NCBI GenBank assembly: GCA_938007945.1
Contig: CALLME010000013.1
Location: 1-10,554 of the forward strand
Source: an uncultured Caulobacterales bacterium
GTDB lineage: Bacteria; Pseudomonadota; Alphaproteobacteria; Caulobacterales; Maricaulaceae
DNA length: 10,554 nucleotides
Reading direction: 5' to 3'
Shown here: in pieces, positions 1-6,416 of the stretch
How the letters are laid out: each line of letters opens with the position of its first letter
Position numbering within the stretch: position 1 is the first letter of the stretch
The notes under the pieces: generated by a model
Seen by the model: the letters and a program-made list of their open reading frames with translations, nothing else
Told to the model about the DNA's origin: nothing
Databases searched by the model: none
Made by a program: the position numbers and the translations under genes

Positions 1-14
1 GGTAGCTCTAAGTC

Positions 15-2135
15 TTAGAACTCAGCTCGTACAGACAGGCGGAAATTTCGGCCTGGCAGCGGGATAAGCTCTTTTAGAAATGAGCTATGCTGACGCGCTT
101 CATCATCGAGCAGGTTGAGCGCTGAGACGGACAACGTCACATTCTCATTGGCACGCCAATCGACAAATGCGTTCACGAGTGTGTAGTCATCCGTCGGCGT
201 GTCGAACTCGCTGACTTTGTTTTGCTCAGCCGCATATTCAATTTCGCCGCGCAGTCTGAACGTGTCGTTCTCAGCTTCAAGACCTGTCAGCAAAGACAGC
301 GGCGGAATACGCGGCAGGTTGCCGCTATCGGTCTTGGCGCGCACATATTCTACCAAAGCGTCCGCCTTAATATCAAATGTACCTGCTGTCGCGATATCCA
401 TCCCGCCTTGGATTTCAAAGCCTCTGAAGGTCGCGTCTTGGGCGGTGAATTGGAAAACATCTAATCCGTCTTCAACGTCGCCTGTTGCGCGTTCAAAAAC
501 ATAATCGTCATAGTCAGTATAAAACAGATTGGCCGTCAAGAAATGTCCGTCTTCACGGTGACGGAAAGCGGCTTCAATGCCTGTCGCCGTTTCTAGACCA
601 AGCGTCGGGTCGCCGAGCTCAAACTGATCTGTTGCGAGGTGAGGCCCGTTTGAGAAAAGCTCTTCTGTTGTGGGGGCGCGCTCTGTGCGAAACACTGTGC
701 CGCCCACACGTACGGCGTCAGATAAATGCGCGTCGCCTCCAACAGACAGGCTAACCGCGTTAAAATTACGCTCGCCCGTGCCGACGCTTTCTTCTTGGCT
801 TGTGCGTTCAAACCGCGCGGCCCCTTCTAGGTGTAAATCGCCAAACTCTTTTTGGTGGAAAGTATAGACGCCCAATTGGTCCGTGGTTGTGGGCGGGACA
901 AAGGCTTCATCCCCAATGGCCGCGAAATCGCGCTTACGCAGCTGCGCGCCATAAGCCGCTTTCCAACCGTCTTTCTCACGCTGCACGGCTTCAACACGGA
1001 TTTCATAACCTTCATTGGTAAAGACCGTACCAATTTCGTCGCCTTCAAATTCTGTGTGCTCGTAATCGGCAAAGCCTGCAAAGAGATCGACTTGTTGAAA
1101 AAACCCGTCGAGCTCAAGGCGACCGTTCACATCGATGCGCTGCTGCTCCAGTCCAATCGTGACAAGCTCTTCTTCCTCTTCGCCGTGTTCTTCCTCGTCA
1201 TGATCTTCGTCTTCATCATGGTCTTCGTCTTCTTCGCCCTCTTCATGGCCGTGCCCGCCTGGGACGCCGTAATCAGAGCTAAAGTCGTGAAACGCTACAC
1301 CAATAAAGCCGCGCTCGCCGATGTAAGACAGGCCTGCTGTGTAAGATTCAGATTTTACAAATGAATTTTCGACTGTGCCGAACGCTTCTTCTTCCTCCTC
1401 GTGTTCATGATCATCATCCTCGCCCTCATGTTCTTCTTCTTCAAGCGCCTCGGCGGCGCGCAAGGCGGCGCTTTCGGCGAAACCAGGAATATCGTAATCA
1501 CCTGCATCACGTTTCGTGGCGTCAAGATGCAGCACGAAATTTTGACCTGCTGGAATATCAACAGAGGCCGCAACCTCAACACCGTCATCTACAGAGCTGC
1601 CGCCGACTCGTAGTGCGCCTGTGAGCGCCTCTGGCATTTCACTTGGAATGCGACCGTCAATGACGTTCACGATACCGCCCGCACCTGAGCTGCCGTAACG
1701 TAGAAGTGACGCGCCGCGTAGCACTTCGATGCGTTCGGCTTGGGCAGGTTCTGCGGCGACAGCGTGGTCTGGGGAAGCGGAACTGGCATCAATAGAGCCA
1801 ATACCGTTAGTCAGTACGCGGACGCGATCTCCGCCTTGGCCGCGAATGATGGGTCGCGACGCGCCTGCGCCGAAGCTTGTGGCTGACACGCCAGGTTCAA
1901 GTTTTAAGGTCTCACCAATCGTCGCGGCGAGGCGGTTATTGAGTTCTTCACCAGACAGGACAGACACGCCAGTGATAGCTTCGTCAACTGAACTTGAGAG
2001 GGGCGAGCCTGTGACGATAATCTCATCTAATATAGCGTCAGAGCTTTGCGCAAAGGCAGGTGAGGCAAGCACAGTAAGACTTGCAGAAAGAGAAAGCGTA
2101 GCCATGCGAGCACGGCGAAATGATGTAAGGGTCAT
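15..2135 (-). CDS. TonB-dependent outer-membrane receptor, ZnuD-like (probable zinc uptake)
   Basis: This outer-membrane beta-barrel receptor of 706 aa is predicted to import zinc (or a zinc complex) using TonB energy. Residues 1-29 form a signal peptide ending AFA before Q30. A TonB-box-like DEIIVTG (37-43) precedes the plug domain (about 46-160), and the rest is the barrel, ending in the aromatic F typical of outer-membrane proteins. Two features point to ZnuD: the plug contains DHA (Asp123-His124), matching the zinc-binding Asp-His pair known in Neisseria ZnuD, and a barrel segment reads NGPHLAT (496-502). Two loops are very acidic and His-rich: residues 232-250 (3 His) and 295-324 (5 His), the latter just after YGVPGGH. 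The ATG at 2135 has GGAA about 7 bases upstream. It follows the small secreted-protein gene by 63 bases and is probably co-transcribed with it. Zinc as substrate is an inference; another divalent metal such as copper or nickel is possible. Confidence 0.88.
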   Translation of the reverse strand: MTLTSFRRARMATLSLSASLTVLASPAFAQSSDAILDEIIVTGSPLSSSVDEAITGVSVLSGEELNNRLAATIGETLKLEPGVSATSFGAGASRPIIRGQGGDRVRVLTNGIGSIDASSASPDHAVAAEPAQAERIEVLRGASLLRYGSSGAGGIVNVIDGRIPSEMPEALTGALRVGGSSVDDGVEVAASVDIPAGQNFVLHLDATKRDAGDYDIPGFAESAALRAAEALEEEEHEGEDDDHEHEEEEEAFGTVENSFVKSESYTAGLSYIGERGFIGVAFHDFSSDYGVPGGHGHEEGEEDEDHDEDEDHDEEEHGEEEEELVTIGLEQQRIDVNGRLELDGFFQQVDLFAGFADYEHTEFEGDEIGTVFTNEGYEIRVEAVQREKDGWKAAYGAQLRKRDFAAIGDEAFVPPTTTDQLGVYTFHQKEFGDLHLEGAARFERTSQEESVGTGERNFNAVSLSVGGDAHLSDAVRVGGTVFRTERAPTTEELFSNGPHLATDQFELGDPTLGLETATGIEAAFRHREDGHFLTANLFYTDYDDYVFERATGDVEDGLDVFQFTAQDATFRGFEIQGGMDIATAGTFDIKADALVEYVRAKTDSGNLPRIPPLSLLTGLEAENDTFRLRGEIEYAAEQNKVSEFDTPTDDYTLVNAFVDWRANENVTLSVSALNLLDDEARQHSSFLKELIPLPGRNFRLSVRAEF
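1185..1235 (-). repeat. In-frame 18-bp tandem repeat in the receptor's acidic/His loop
   Basis: Positions 1200-1217 and 1218-1235 are adjacent 18-bp copies differing at 2 of 18 bases. On the minus strand each encodes the hexapeptide DEDEDH. A third degraded copy at 1185-1199 encodes DEEEH. The unit is a multiple of three, so gain or loss of copies would lengthen or shorten the putative metal-binding loop without breaking the frame. The second acidic loop (about 1386-1442) has similar composition but no clean tandem unit. Confidence 0.7.
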
Positions 2136-2198
2136 GATAAAATTCCAAATAGATAAACAGAGGCGTCCCCAAAATGAGGACAGGATAGGTCAGTAAAT

Positions 2199-2504
2199 CT
2201 ATTTAGAAGGGGGACCGCGCGGCGGGGGTTCACGTCCGCGGTAGTGACGTGTCGGCGCGCTGTCAAAATCAACGTCGTAAGGTGCGTCAATTCGGCTTTG
2301 AAGCGCGGGCGCTTCTGGCATTTCGACAGGTGGGGGGACGATGGCTTGCGCCTCATCTTGCAAACTGACTACACAGATAACGCCGTCATGTTCATGGGGT
2401 TCAGAACCATAACTCGCCGCATGGGACAGGCTTACGCCCTGTAAAAGCAGGAAGAGCGCCGTGAGTATGACGGCAAATGAGCGATATGTTCGAGACAAAG
2501 TCAC
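2199..2504 (-). CDS. Small secreted HEHDG/Cys protein, DUF2946-like partner of the receptor
   Basis: This 101-aa protein has an N-terminal signal peptide (hydrophobic core about 12-22, cleavage likely after SHA at 27-29), so it should be periplasmic or envelope-located. The mature part begins with a metal-ligand-like HEHDGVIC (37-44). A low-complexity proline region follows, and the Arg/Pro-rich tail ends RGREPPPRGPPSK. Small proteins with an HxHDGxxC element and a C-terminal R-x-PP motif are, from memory, often encoded next to TonB receptors in proteobacteria and are sometimes labelled DUF2946. The family call is tentative and the function unknown; binding or chaperoning a metal ion for the receptor is my inference. 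The start is GTG at 2504: an in-frame TAA lies three codons upstream (2511-2513), and the only other nearby start is TTG at codon 3. No Shine-Dalgarno sequence precedes it. Confidence 0.72.
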   Translation of the reverse strand: MTLSRTYRSFAVILTALFLLLQGVSLSHAASYGSEPHEHDGVICVVSLQDEAQAIVPPPVEMPEAPALQSRIDAPYDVDFDSAPTRHYRGREPPPRGPPSK

Positions 2505-2508
2505 GCCG

Positions 2509-2523
2509 TGTTAGTATATTACA
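2509..2523. promoter_or_regulatory. Candidate Zur (zinc repressor) operator
   Basis: The 15-bp imperfect dyad TGTTAGTATATTACA matches 11 of 14 defined positions of the alphaproteobacterial Zur-type palindrome TGTTATA-N-TATAACA as I recall it. It ends 5 bases before the GTG start of the small secreted-protein gene and overlaps the candidate -10 element. A bound repressor there would block transcription of the gene pair. The two half-sites are degenerate, so this is a candidate only. Confidence 0.4.
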
Positions 2524-2539
2524 TTTACGGGGTCGGCAA
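2513..2539 (-). promoter_or_regulatory. Candidate promoter of the small-protein/receptor unit
   Basis: On the minus strand, TATACT (2513-2518) is one base from the consensus -10. TTGCCG (2534-2539) is a fair -35 with a short 15-base spacer. The expected start of transcription falls at about 2504-2506, on or next to the GTG start codon. This would give a leaderless mRNA and fits the absence of a ribosome-binding site. It was read by eye and not tested. Confidence 0.4.
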
Positions 2540-2573
2540 GCCCAATCGGCAGGCTGTAGCATAACAAAAGGGC

Positions 2574-4190
2574 TTAAAACCCACCGCCTGTTTTAAAGCC
2601 GCCGCCGCGCCTCCCACCACCAAATCCGCCGGCGCCAAAGCCACCGCCAGACCTAGGCAAACGCACTTTGGGCAGGCTTTGGCGTGGCCTACGAGGAATT
2701 GAGGTGCGTCTACGTGTTGGGGCCCGTGCCCCCCATCCGCCAGACCGACCACCATAAGACCCGCCGCCCGAACTGCGCGCAATCCCTTCGAGGACGCCAA
2801 AGATGTCGCCGATATCAACTCCAGAACCCCGTCGTCCATAGCCTCGCGTTTGACGCGGCAGTCGCAAACCTTCCGTCCAATCCTTGCCGCCAAAATCCGT
2901 GTCAGAATAACGCTTATTCGTGCGTTGATTACGTATAAGCTGTTTCCACAAATCTTTTCCTGCGCGCTCTCCTCCCAGGACTTGTGTCATCACGGCGGCG
3001 ATAAGGTCTGCGCGTTTGAAGCTCGAACTTGGCGCGTCAAAACGGCGAGCTTTAAAATTTTGTCGAACGGCTTGGAGGTCATTGAGCGTCGATTGGTATT
3101 TACTAAGCAAGTTTTTAGCTTCGCGCTGATCTGCCAGAAGGTCGTCTTGCGCGCGCGATAGCTCTTTCACAGCTTCCACCGCCGCGTCATCATCGCGCGT
3201 CCGCGTTTGCGCCGCGAGCCGTCGTAGCTTTGGAATATTTTGGCGAGACAGGATATCTGACACTAGAATAACCGCGTCTTTATAAGGCCCCGTTTCTCCC
3301 GCCGCGAGGGCTGCGTGTTCTACGGTCAGCTCTGTGTGAGCCTCTTCAACATGCGCTATTTGCCCATCAATCTTATCAAGTTTTTCCTGCGCTTTAAGCG
3401 AGGCTTCGCGTTTTGCTGACACGCCTTGGCTGACAAGCCAATCGGCCTCCATTTTTTCTAAGGCGTTCTGCGCGCCGACCACATCGCCTTGCAGGTTTTC
3501 AACATGAGATGCGAGCCGCACAGGAATGGCGGTTAACCGTCTGTAATTTTCCGCCGCTTGCCTATATCCAGAAAGACGCGCCACGCCGCCGTCAAGCCAT
3601 TTGGTGAGGAACCAGCCTTTGGCGTCCTTTGTGCCGTAGCGCCGATTTTGCAAATAAGCAAAAAATGGGTCATTGCGATAAGGCTCGCCTTTGCTCTGCT
3701 CATCGGCTTGCGCGAGGGCAAGCTTTTCTTCAGCGCGCGCGACAGTACTCTCAAGCTGCTCCACCCTCTCAAGCTGAGCATTATACGCGGCGTCTTTTAA
3801 CAAGTCTGCTTCGGCCTTAGCTGCAGCTTTGTCATATGCATCAATCGCTTTGGCGGTCAGCGCTTCTTGCTTGCGGCGCTGCGTCTCAAAGGCTTCAATA
3901 TCTTTTAGCGAGCTTTCAACTTTATCTTGGGCCGTCTCAAGCGCGCCGTCATGATCTTGAAGGAGTTTCGCCGCTTGACGATCAACATAGCCGAGGTCGC
4001 CGCCGTCGCCGTCTTCAATAATTTCAAGCCTGTCGCGCGCGATTTGACTGTAAGCTTTGGCTTGGCTGCGTTGCAAATCGAGCAGGGCGTCACCTGCACG
4101 CCTCGACAGTTCCGCCGCCTCAGACGCGCGTGTGCGTGCTTTGGCGATGGTGCTATCTAGTCGATGTAATATGGAGAGGCCTGTGCTCAT
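2574..4190 (-). CDS. Conserved hypothetical coiled-coil protein with Gly/Arg-rich C-terminal tail
   Basis: This 538-aa protein has no signal peptide or clear membrane segment, so it is probably cytoplasmic or a peripheral membrane protein. Residues about 12-165 and 225-380 are Ala/Glu/Lys/Arg-rich and look like long helices or coiled coils. Between them is a conserved-looking aromatic block, with NRRYGT at 182-187, then FLTKWLDGGVARLSGY and a downstream IPVRL (222-226). From about 445 the chain becomes basic and low-complexity (RRR and RPRQ at 493-504), then ends in GGGF repeats (515-538). I recognise this as a family of hypothetical proteins but know no function. The start at 4190 is chosen because it lies one base after the upstream stop (TAG-G-ATG) with GGAG 7 bases before it; a longer frame from 4256 would overlap the upstream gene by 65 bases. 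It is probably translationally coupled to the membrane protein upstream and closes the three-gene module. Confidence 0.8.
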   Translation of the reverse strand: MSTGLSILHRLDSTIAKARTRASEAAELSRRAGDALLDLQRSQAKAYSQIARDRLEIIEDGDGGDLGYVDRQAAKLLQDHDGALETAQDKVESSLKDIEAFETQRRKQEALTAKAIDAYDKAAAKAEADLLKDAAYNAQLERVEQLESTVARAEEKLALAQADEQSKGEPYRNDPFFAYLQNRRYGTKDAKGWFLTKWLDGGVARLSGYRQAAENYRRLTAIPVRLASHVENLQGDVVGAQNALEKMEADWLVSQGVSAKREASLKAQEKLDKIDGQIAHVEEAHTELTVEHAALAAGETGPYKDAVILVSDILSRQNIPKLRRLAAQTRTRDDDAAVEAVKELSRAQDDLLADQREAKNLLSKYQSTLNDLQAVRQNFKARRFDAPSSSFKRADLIAAVMTQVLGGERAGKDLWKQLIRNQRTNKRYSDTDFGGKDWTEGLRLPRQTRGYGRRGSGVDIGDIFGVLEGIARSSGGGSYGGRSGGWGARAPTRRRTSIPRRPRQSLPKVRLPRSGGGFGAGGFGGGRRGGGFKTGGGF

Positions 4191-4191
4191 C

Positions 4192-5154
4192 CTACCACTC
4201 CACAATATAGCCAAGCGGCCAATTTGCGGCACCGTCAAAGCTGAGGACAGGGTCAATCACGCCGCGTGGCTTTGCACCAAGAATATCGTTTTGAATAATC
4301 TGGTCATCTTTTTTGTCCGCCGCCACTTTATCAAAAACGGCTTTGGGGACGCGGACACCAAATTTACTCACGGTTTGGCGCGTCTTATATTCTTCATCTT
4401 CAATATTAAGTTTTATGACGCTACCATCAGAGGCGACCGCTTCGACAATGAGATAGAAATTACGAATATCAGCATTGGTTTTACTGTCAAGATAAACGCC
4501 GCTCGCCTCATTGAAGCGCGACACAATGCGCAGATTATAGCTTTGGCCTAATTCGCGGGCAAAGCTCTCTAGTTGCTCAACTTTAGTTTTGGCGGCGGGG
4601 ATGTTTTTATCCGCAATCGCGATTTGACCATCTGCGAAAATATTTTCCGCGCGCGCTTTGAGTGCATCATTTGCGGCTAGGGACACAGCCCGCTCACGCG
4701 CCGTTTCTAGTCGTTCAGGCAAGATTTTCGAAATTAAATTTTGTTCTTGCTTGGCCTCAATCTGCGCAGGCCGCACGAAGCCCACATAATTTACCGCGAG
4801 CACAGAGCCGATAATAAAACTTACCGTATAGATTAAAGGCAGCCATTTTTTTCGTGAAATATAGGCTCTCGCCAGAGTGGTCATCAGACCTTTTTTGGGC
4901 GGATGATAGGCAAAGCGCTCTTCCTCCAGCGCCATAACGCCGTCCATCAAAACGTCGTCTGGCACCGAAATGCCCTGCGCGTCATAGATGCGGCGAAGCC
5001 GTGCGATAAGGTCTTCGCGGCGCTCTACCGCGTTCATATCTGACGCCACCATTTCGCGTTCATGGCGCAACGTATCAACGACATCCATGGCGAGCATAAT
5101 ATCGTCAAGCGTCTCTGGCTTGGTGTTCGGAGGTGGAAGTGTTGTCTCTGCCAT
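4192..5154 (-). CDS. DUF6384-type single-pass membrane protein
   Basis: This 320-aa protein has three parts. A cytosolic N-terminal domain of about 100 aa is rich in charged helices (DTLRHEREM at 27-35). One transmembrane helix lies at about 104-127 after a basic RKK, which favours an N-in orientation. A C-terminal part of about 190 aa would then lie in the periplasm. That part begins with a helical stretch (131-205) and ends with a beta-rich region (about 208-320) ending PLGYIVEW. I associate the sequence with DUF6384, a family without known function; this is from memory and moderately sure. It sits 36 bases after the 391-aa gene and one base before the 538-aa gene, so the three are very likely co-expressed. 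It may anchor the other two, coiled-coil, proteins to the inner membrane, which is an inference from topology. The SD-like AGGGACAG lies about 10 bases before the ATG, inside a small hairpin. Confidence 0.8.
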   Translation of the reverse strand: MAETTLPPPNTKPETLDDIMLAMDVVDTLRHEREMVASDMNAVERREDLIARLRRIYDAQGISVPDDVLMDGVMALEEERFAYHPPKKGLMTTLARAYISRKKWLPLIYTVSFIIGSVLAVNYVGFVRPAQIEAKQEQNLISKILPERLETARERAVSLAANDALKARAENIFADGQIAIADKNIPAAKTKVEQLESFARELGQSYNLRIVSRFNEASGVYLDSKTNADIRNFYLIVEAVASDGSVIKLNIEDEEYKTRQTVSKFGVRVPKAVFDKVAADKKDDQIIQNDILGAKPRGVIDPVLSFDGAANWPLGYIVEW

Positions 5155-5164
5155 AATTATAATC

Positions 5165-5180
5165 TGTCCCTGTCAGGACA
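5165..5180 (-). promoter_or_regulatory. Small hairpin over the ribosome-binding site of the DUF6384 gene
   Basis: On the minus strand, TGTCC-TGACAG-GGACA forms a perfect 5-bp stem with a 6-base loop in the 36-base gap before the membrane-protein ATG. The purine-rich SD-like AGGGA lies at the loop/stem boundary. There is no T-run after it, so it is not an intrinsic terminator. It could modestly limit translation, but a 5-bp stem may be chance. Confidence 0.3.
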
Positions 5181-5190
5181 AATGTTTGCG

Positions 5191-6366
5191 TTAGATAAGG
5201 CCCAGCGTGTTAGCCGCACCTGTTTCGGCAAGGCGCGCGAGGCGGCGTTTCCCGTCCTCAACGATGTCGCGTATTTCAGCTGAATTATCTGTCGCCATAT
5301 CACGCATCTCAGCAATGATATCTTGACTGCGCTCTTGATAAGCCACAACCGCGTCGAGCAGTTTCTTCACAGCCGCCGCAGAGACCGTTGGGCCGTAACC
5401 TGCTTTAATCGCGGCTTCTTGCACATTATCGCCGACCTCCGCGAGAACTTCGAGACTGTCTTCAATACCCTTTTTCATGGCGTTAAGCGTTTGTGTGCTC
5501 TCATGTAATCCGTGCATGCCAGTCAATGTCGCCGTTAGCGCGGTCAGCACAACTTCATTCGTGCCGAAAAACGAGATTGACTGTGCATAGACGCGTTCTT
5601 TGGCGTTACGCATTTGCACCAAACGGCTCATTACGACTTCTGAGGTGTTATAGCCGACGGTCAGATTATCAGATAAATCCTTCGCAATCTGATAGCGCTT
5701 ATCTGCGGCTTGCAGCGCGCGTAAAGCTTCGTCGCGTTTCAGCTCTAATTTCGCGCGGGCTGTCATGTCATCGCCTGTGAAGGCTTCGAGCGTAGATACG
5801 GCTTCTGTCACTTTATTTTTTTTCGTCTCAAGCTGTTTCGTCGCTTTTTTCAAAACGTCAAAAGAAAGCACTTCGGAGTTTTTCATCGCGCCGCGAAAGT
5901 CCATATAGGCTTCGAGAATAAGTTGCTCACGTTCAATCTGATTTTTTGTCTCCATGGCGACATCAAGATAGAGCTCTTTAATCTTGCCAAAACGAGAGGC
6001 GATAGAACCGCGCGTCATCTTCATCCAGACATTAGATATCCGCTCCATCGTATTAATTTTGCCGTCCGCATATTGGTCAACCAGCGCCTTGCTGTCATCA
6101 CGAATGGAATTAAACGCCGTCGTGATACCCTCATATCGCTCTGCGACTTTGATGTTAGAGACTTGCTCGCGCACCACTTCATTGAAATAGCTGGCTTGGT
6201 CTAGCGTGCGCGCAATGGCAGCGACCTTGTCAGGGTCGAGATCGCTAATCTGATTAAGAAGCGTGATAATCGGCACAGGATCGCTATCGCCTTTAAGAAG
6301 GCCAAGTTCACGCAAGCCGCCAAGAGCTTTGTCCAGATATTGTAATGTACTGAGGCTTTTTGCCAT
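5191..6366 (-). CDS. Helical cytoplasmic protein, distantly TelA-like (often called 'cell surface protein')
   Basis: This 391-aa protein appears almost wholly alpha-helical. It has no signal peptide and no membrane helix, so the 'cell surface' label that I recall for relatives is probably misleading. The N-terminus carries a motif LGLLKGDSDPVPIITLL (21-37) followed by DLDPDKVAAIA (42-52). Long amphipathic helices fill about 60-235. A less charged segment (about 240-310, VVMSRLVQMR and FFGTNEVVLTALTATL) precedes a final charged helix (345-380). Length and helix pattern resemble TelA/KlaA-type 'toxic anion resistance' proteins. This is a weak structural impression, not a motif match. The ATG at 6366 has GGAG 7 bases upstream. 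The gene is 50 bases after zntB and heads a three-gene module with the DUF6384 and Gly-rich genes. Function is unknown; a role in envelope stress or membrane organisation is inference. Confidence 0.75.
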   Translation of the reverse strand: MAKSLSTLQYLDKALGGLRELGLLKGDSDPVPIITLLNQISDLDPDKVAAIARTLDQASYFNEVVREQVSNIKVAERYEGITTAFNSIRDDSKALVDQYADGKINTMERISNVWMKMTRGSIASRFGKIKELYLDVAMETKNQIEREQLILEAYMDFRGAMKNSEVLSFDVLKKATKQLETKKNKVTEAVSTLEAFTGDDMTARAKLELKRDEALRALQAADKRYQIAKDLSDNLTVGYNTSEVVMSRLVQMRNAKERVYAQSISFFGTNEVVLTALTATLTGMHGLHESTQTLNAMKKGIEDSLEVLAEVGDNVQEAAIKAGYGPTVSAAAVKKLLDAVVAYQERSQDIIAEMRDMATDNSAEIRDIVEDGKRRLARLAETGAANTLGLI

Positions 6367-6367
6367 G

Positions 6368-6393
6368 TCCGTTCTCCACCAGTTTTGAACGGA
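6368..6393 (-). promoter_or_regulatory. Inverted repeat before the three-gene module, with the RBS in its loop
   Basis: On the minus strand a perfect 7-bp inverted repeat, TCCGTTC and GAACGGA, flanks a 12-base loop AAAACTGGTGGA. The repeat ends one base before the ATG of the 391-aa gene, and the ribosome-binding GGAG begins in the loop. It may be an RNA hairpin presenting or masking the RBS, or a dyad operator in DNA. The adjacent -10-like TATACT (6393-6398) would place a transcript start inside the repeat. Confidence 0.45.
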
Positions 6394-6398
6394 GTATA
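6393..6398 (-). promoter_or_regulatory. Possible internal -10 element for the three-gene module
   Basis: TATACT on the minus strand is one base from consensus -10 and would give a transcript with roughly a 20-base leader to the ATG at 6366. The -35 at the right distance (TTTAAT, 6416-6421) matches only 3 of 6 consensus bases. The module may therefore instead, or additionally, be read through from zntB. Confidence 0.25.
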
Positions 6399-6416
6399 GA
6401 GGGCGAGAGACTTAAA

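Noticed and set aside
852..1364. A 170-aa plus-strand frame with very hydrophobic, membrane-like stretches.
   Set aside because: It is antisense to the receptor's acidic loops; GAA/GAC/GAT codons read backwards give Phe, Leu, Val and Ile. No RBS, and the receptor is clearly the real gene.
1729..2196. A 155-aa plus-strand frame opposite the receptor's plug domain.
   Set aside because: No recognisable domain or RBS; it is a shadow of the conserved plug coding sequence.
2539..2576. AAGCCC/GGGCTT inverted repeat after the Gly-rich gene, as a possible terminator.
   Set aside because: The loop is about 26 bases, a competing short stem exists, and there is no T-run after the second arm. It is not a convincing intrinsic terminator.
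2525..2893. A 122-aa minus-strand frame at the end of the Gly-rich gene.
   Set aside because: Out-of-frame reading of GC-rich Gly/Arg codons, fully inside the 538-aa gene's tail apart from the intergenic edge, with no supporting start signal.
4191..4256. A 22-codon upstream extension of the Gly-rich coiled-coil gene (start at 4256).
   Set aside because: It would overlap the DUF6384 gene by 65 bases. The internal ATG at 4190 has a good SD and sits one base after the upstream stop.
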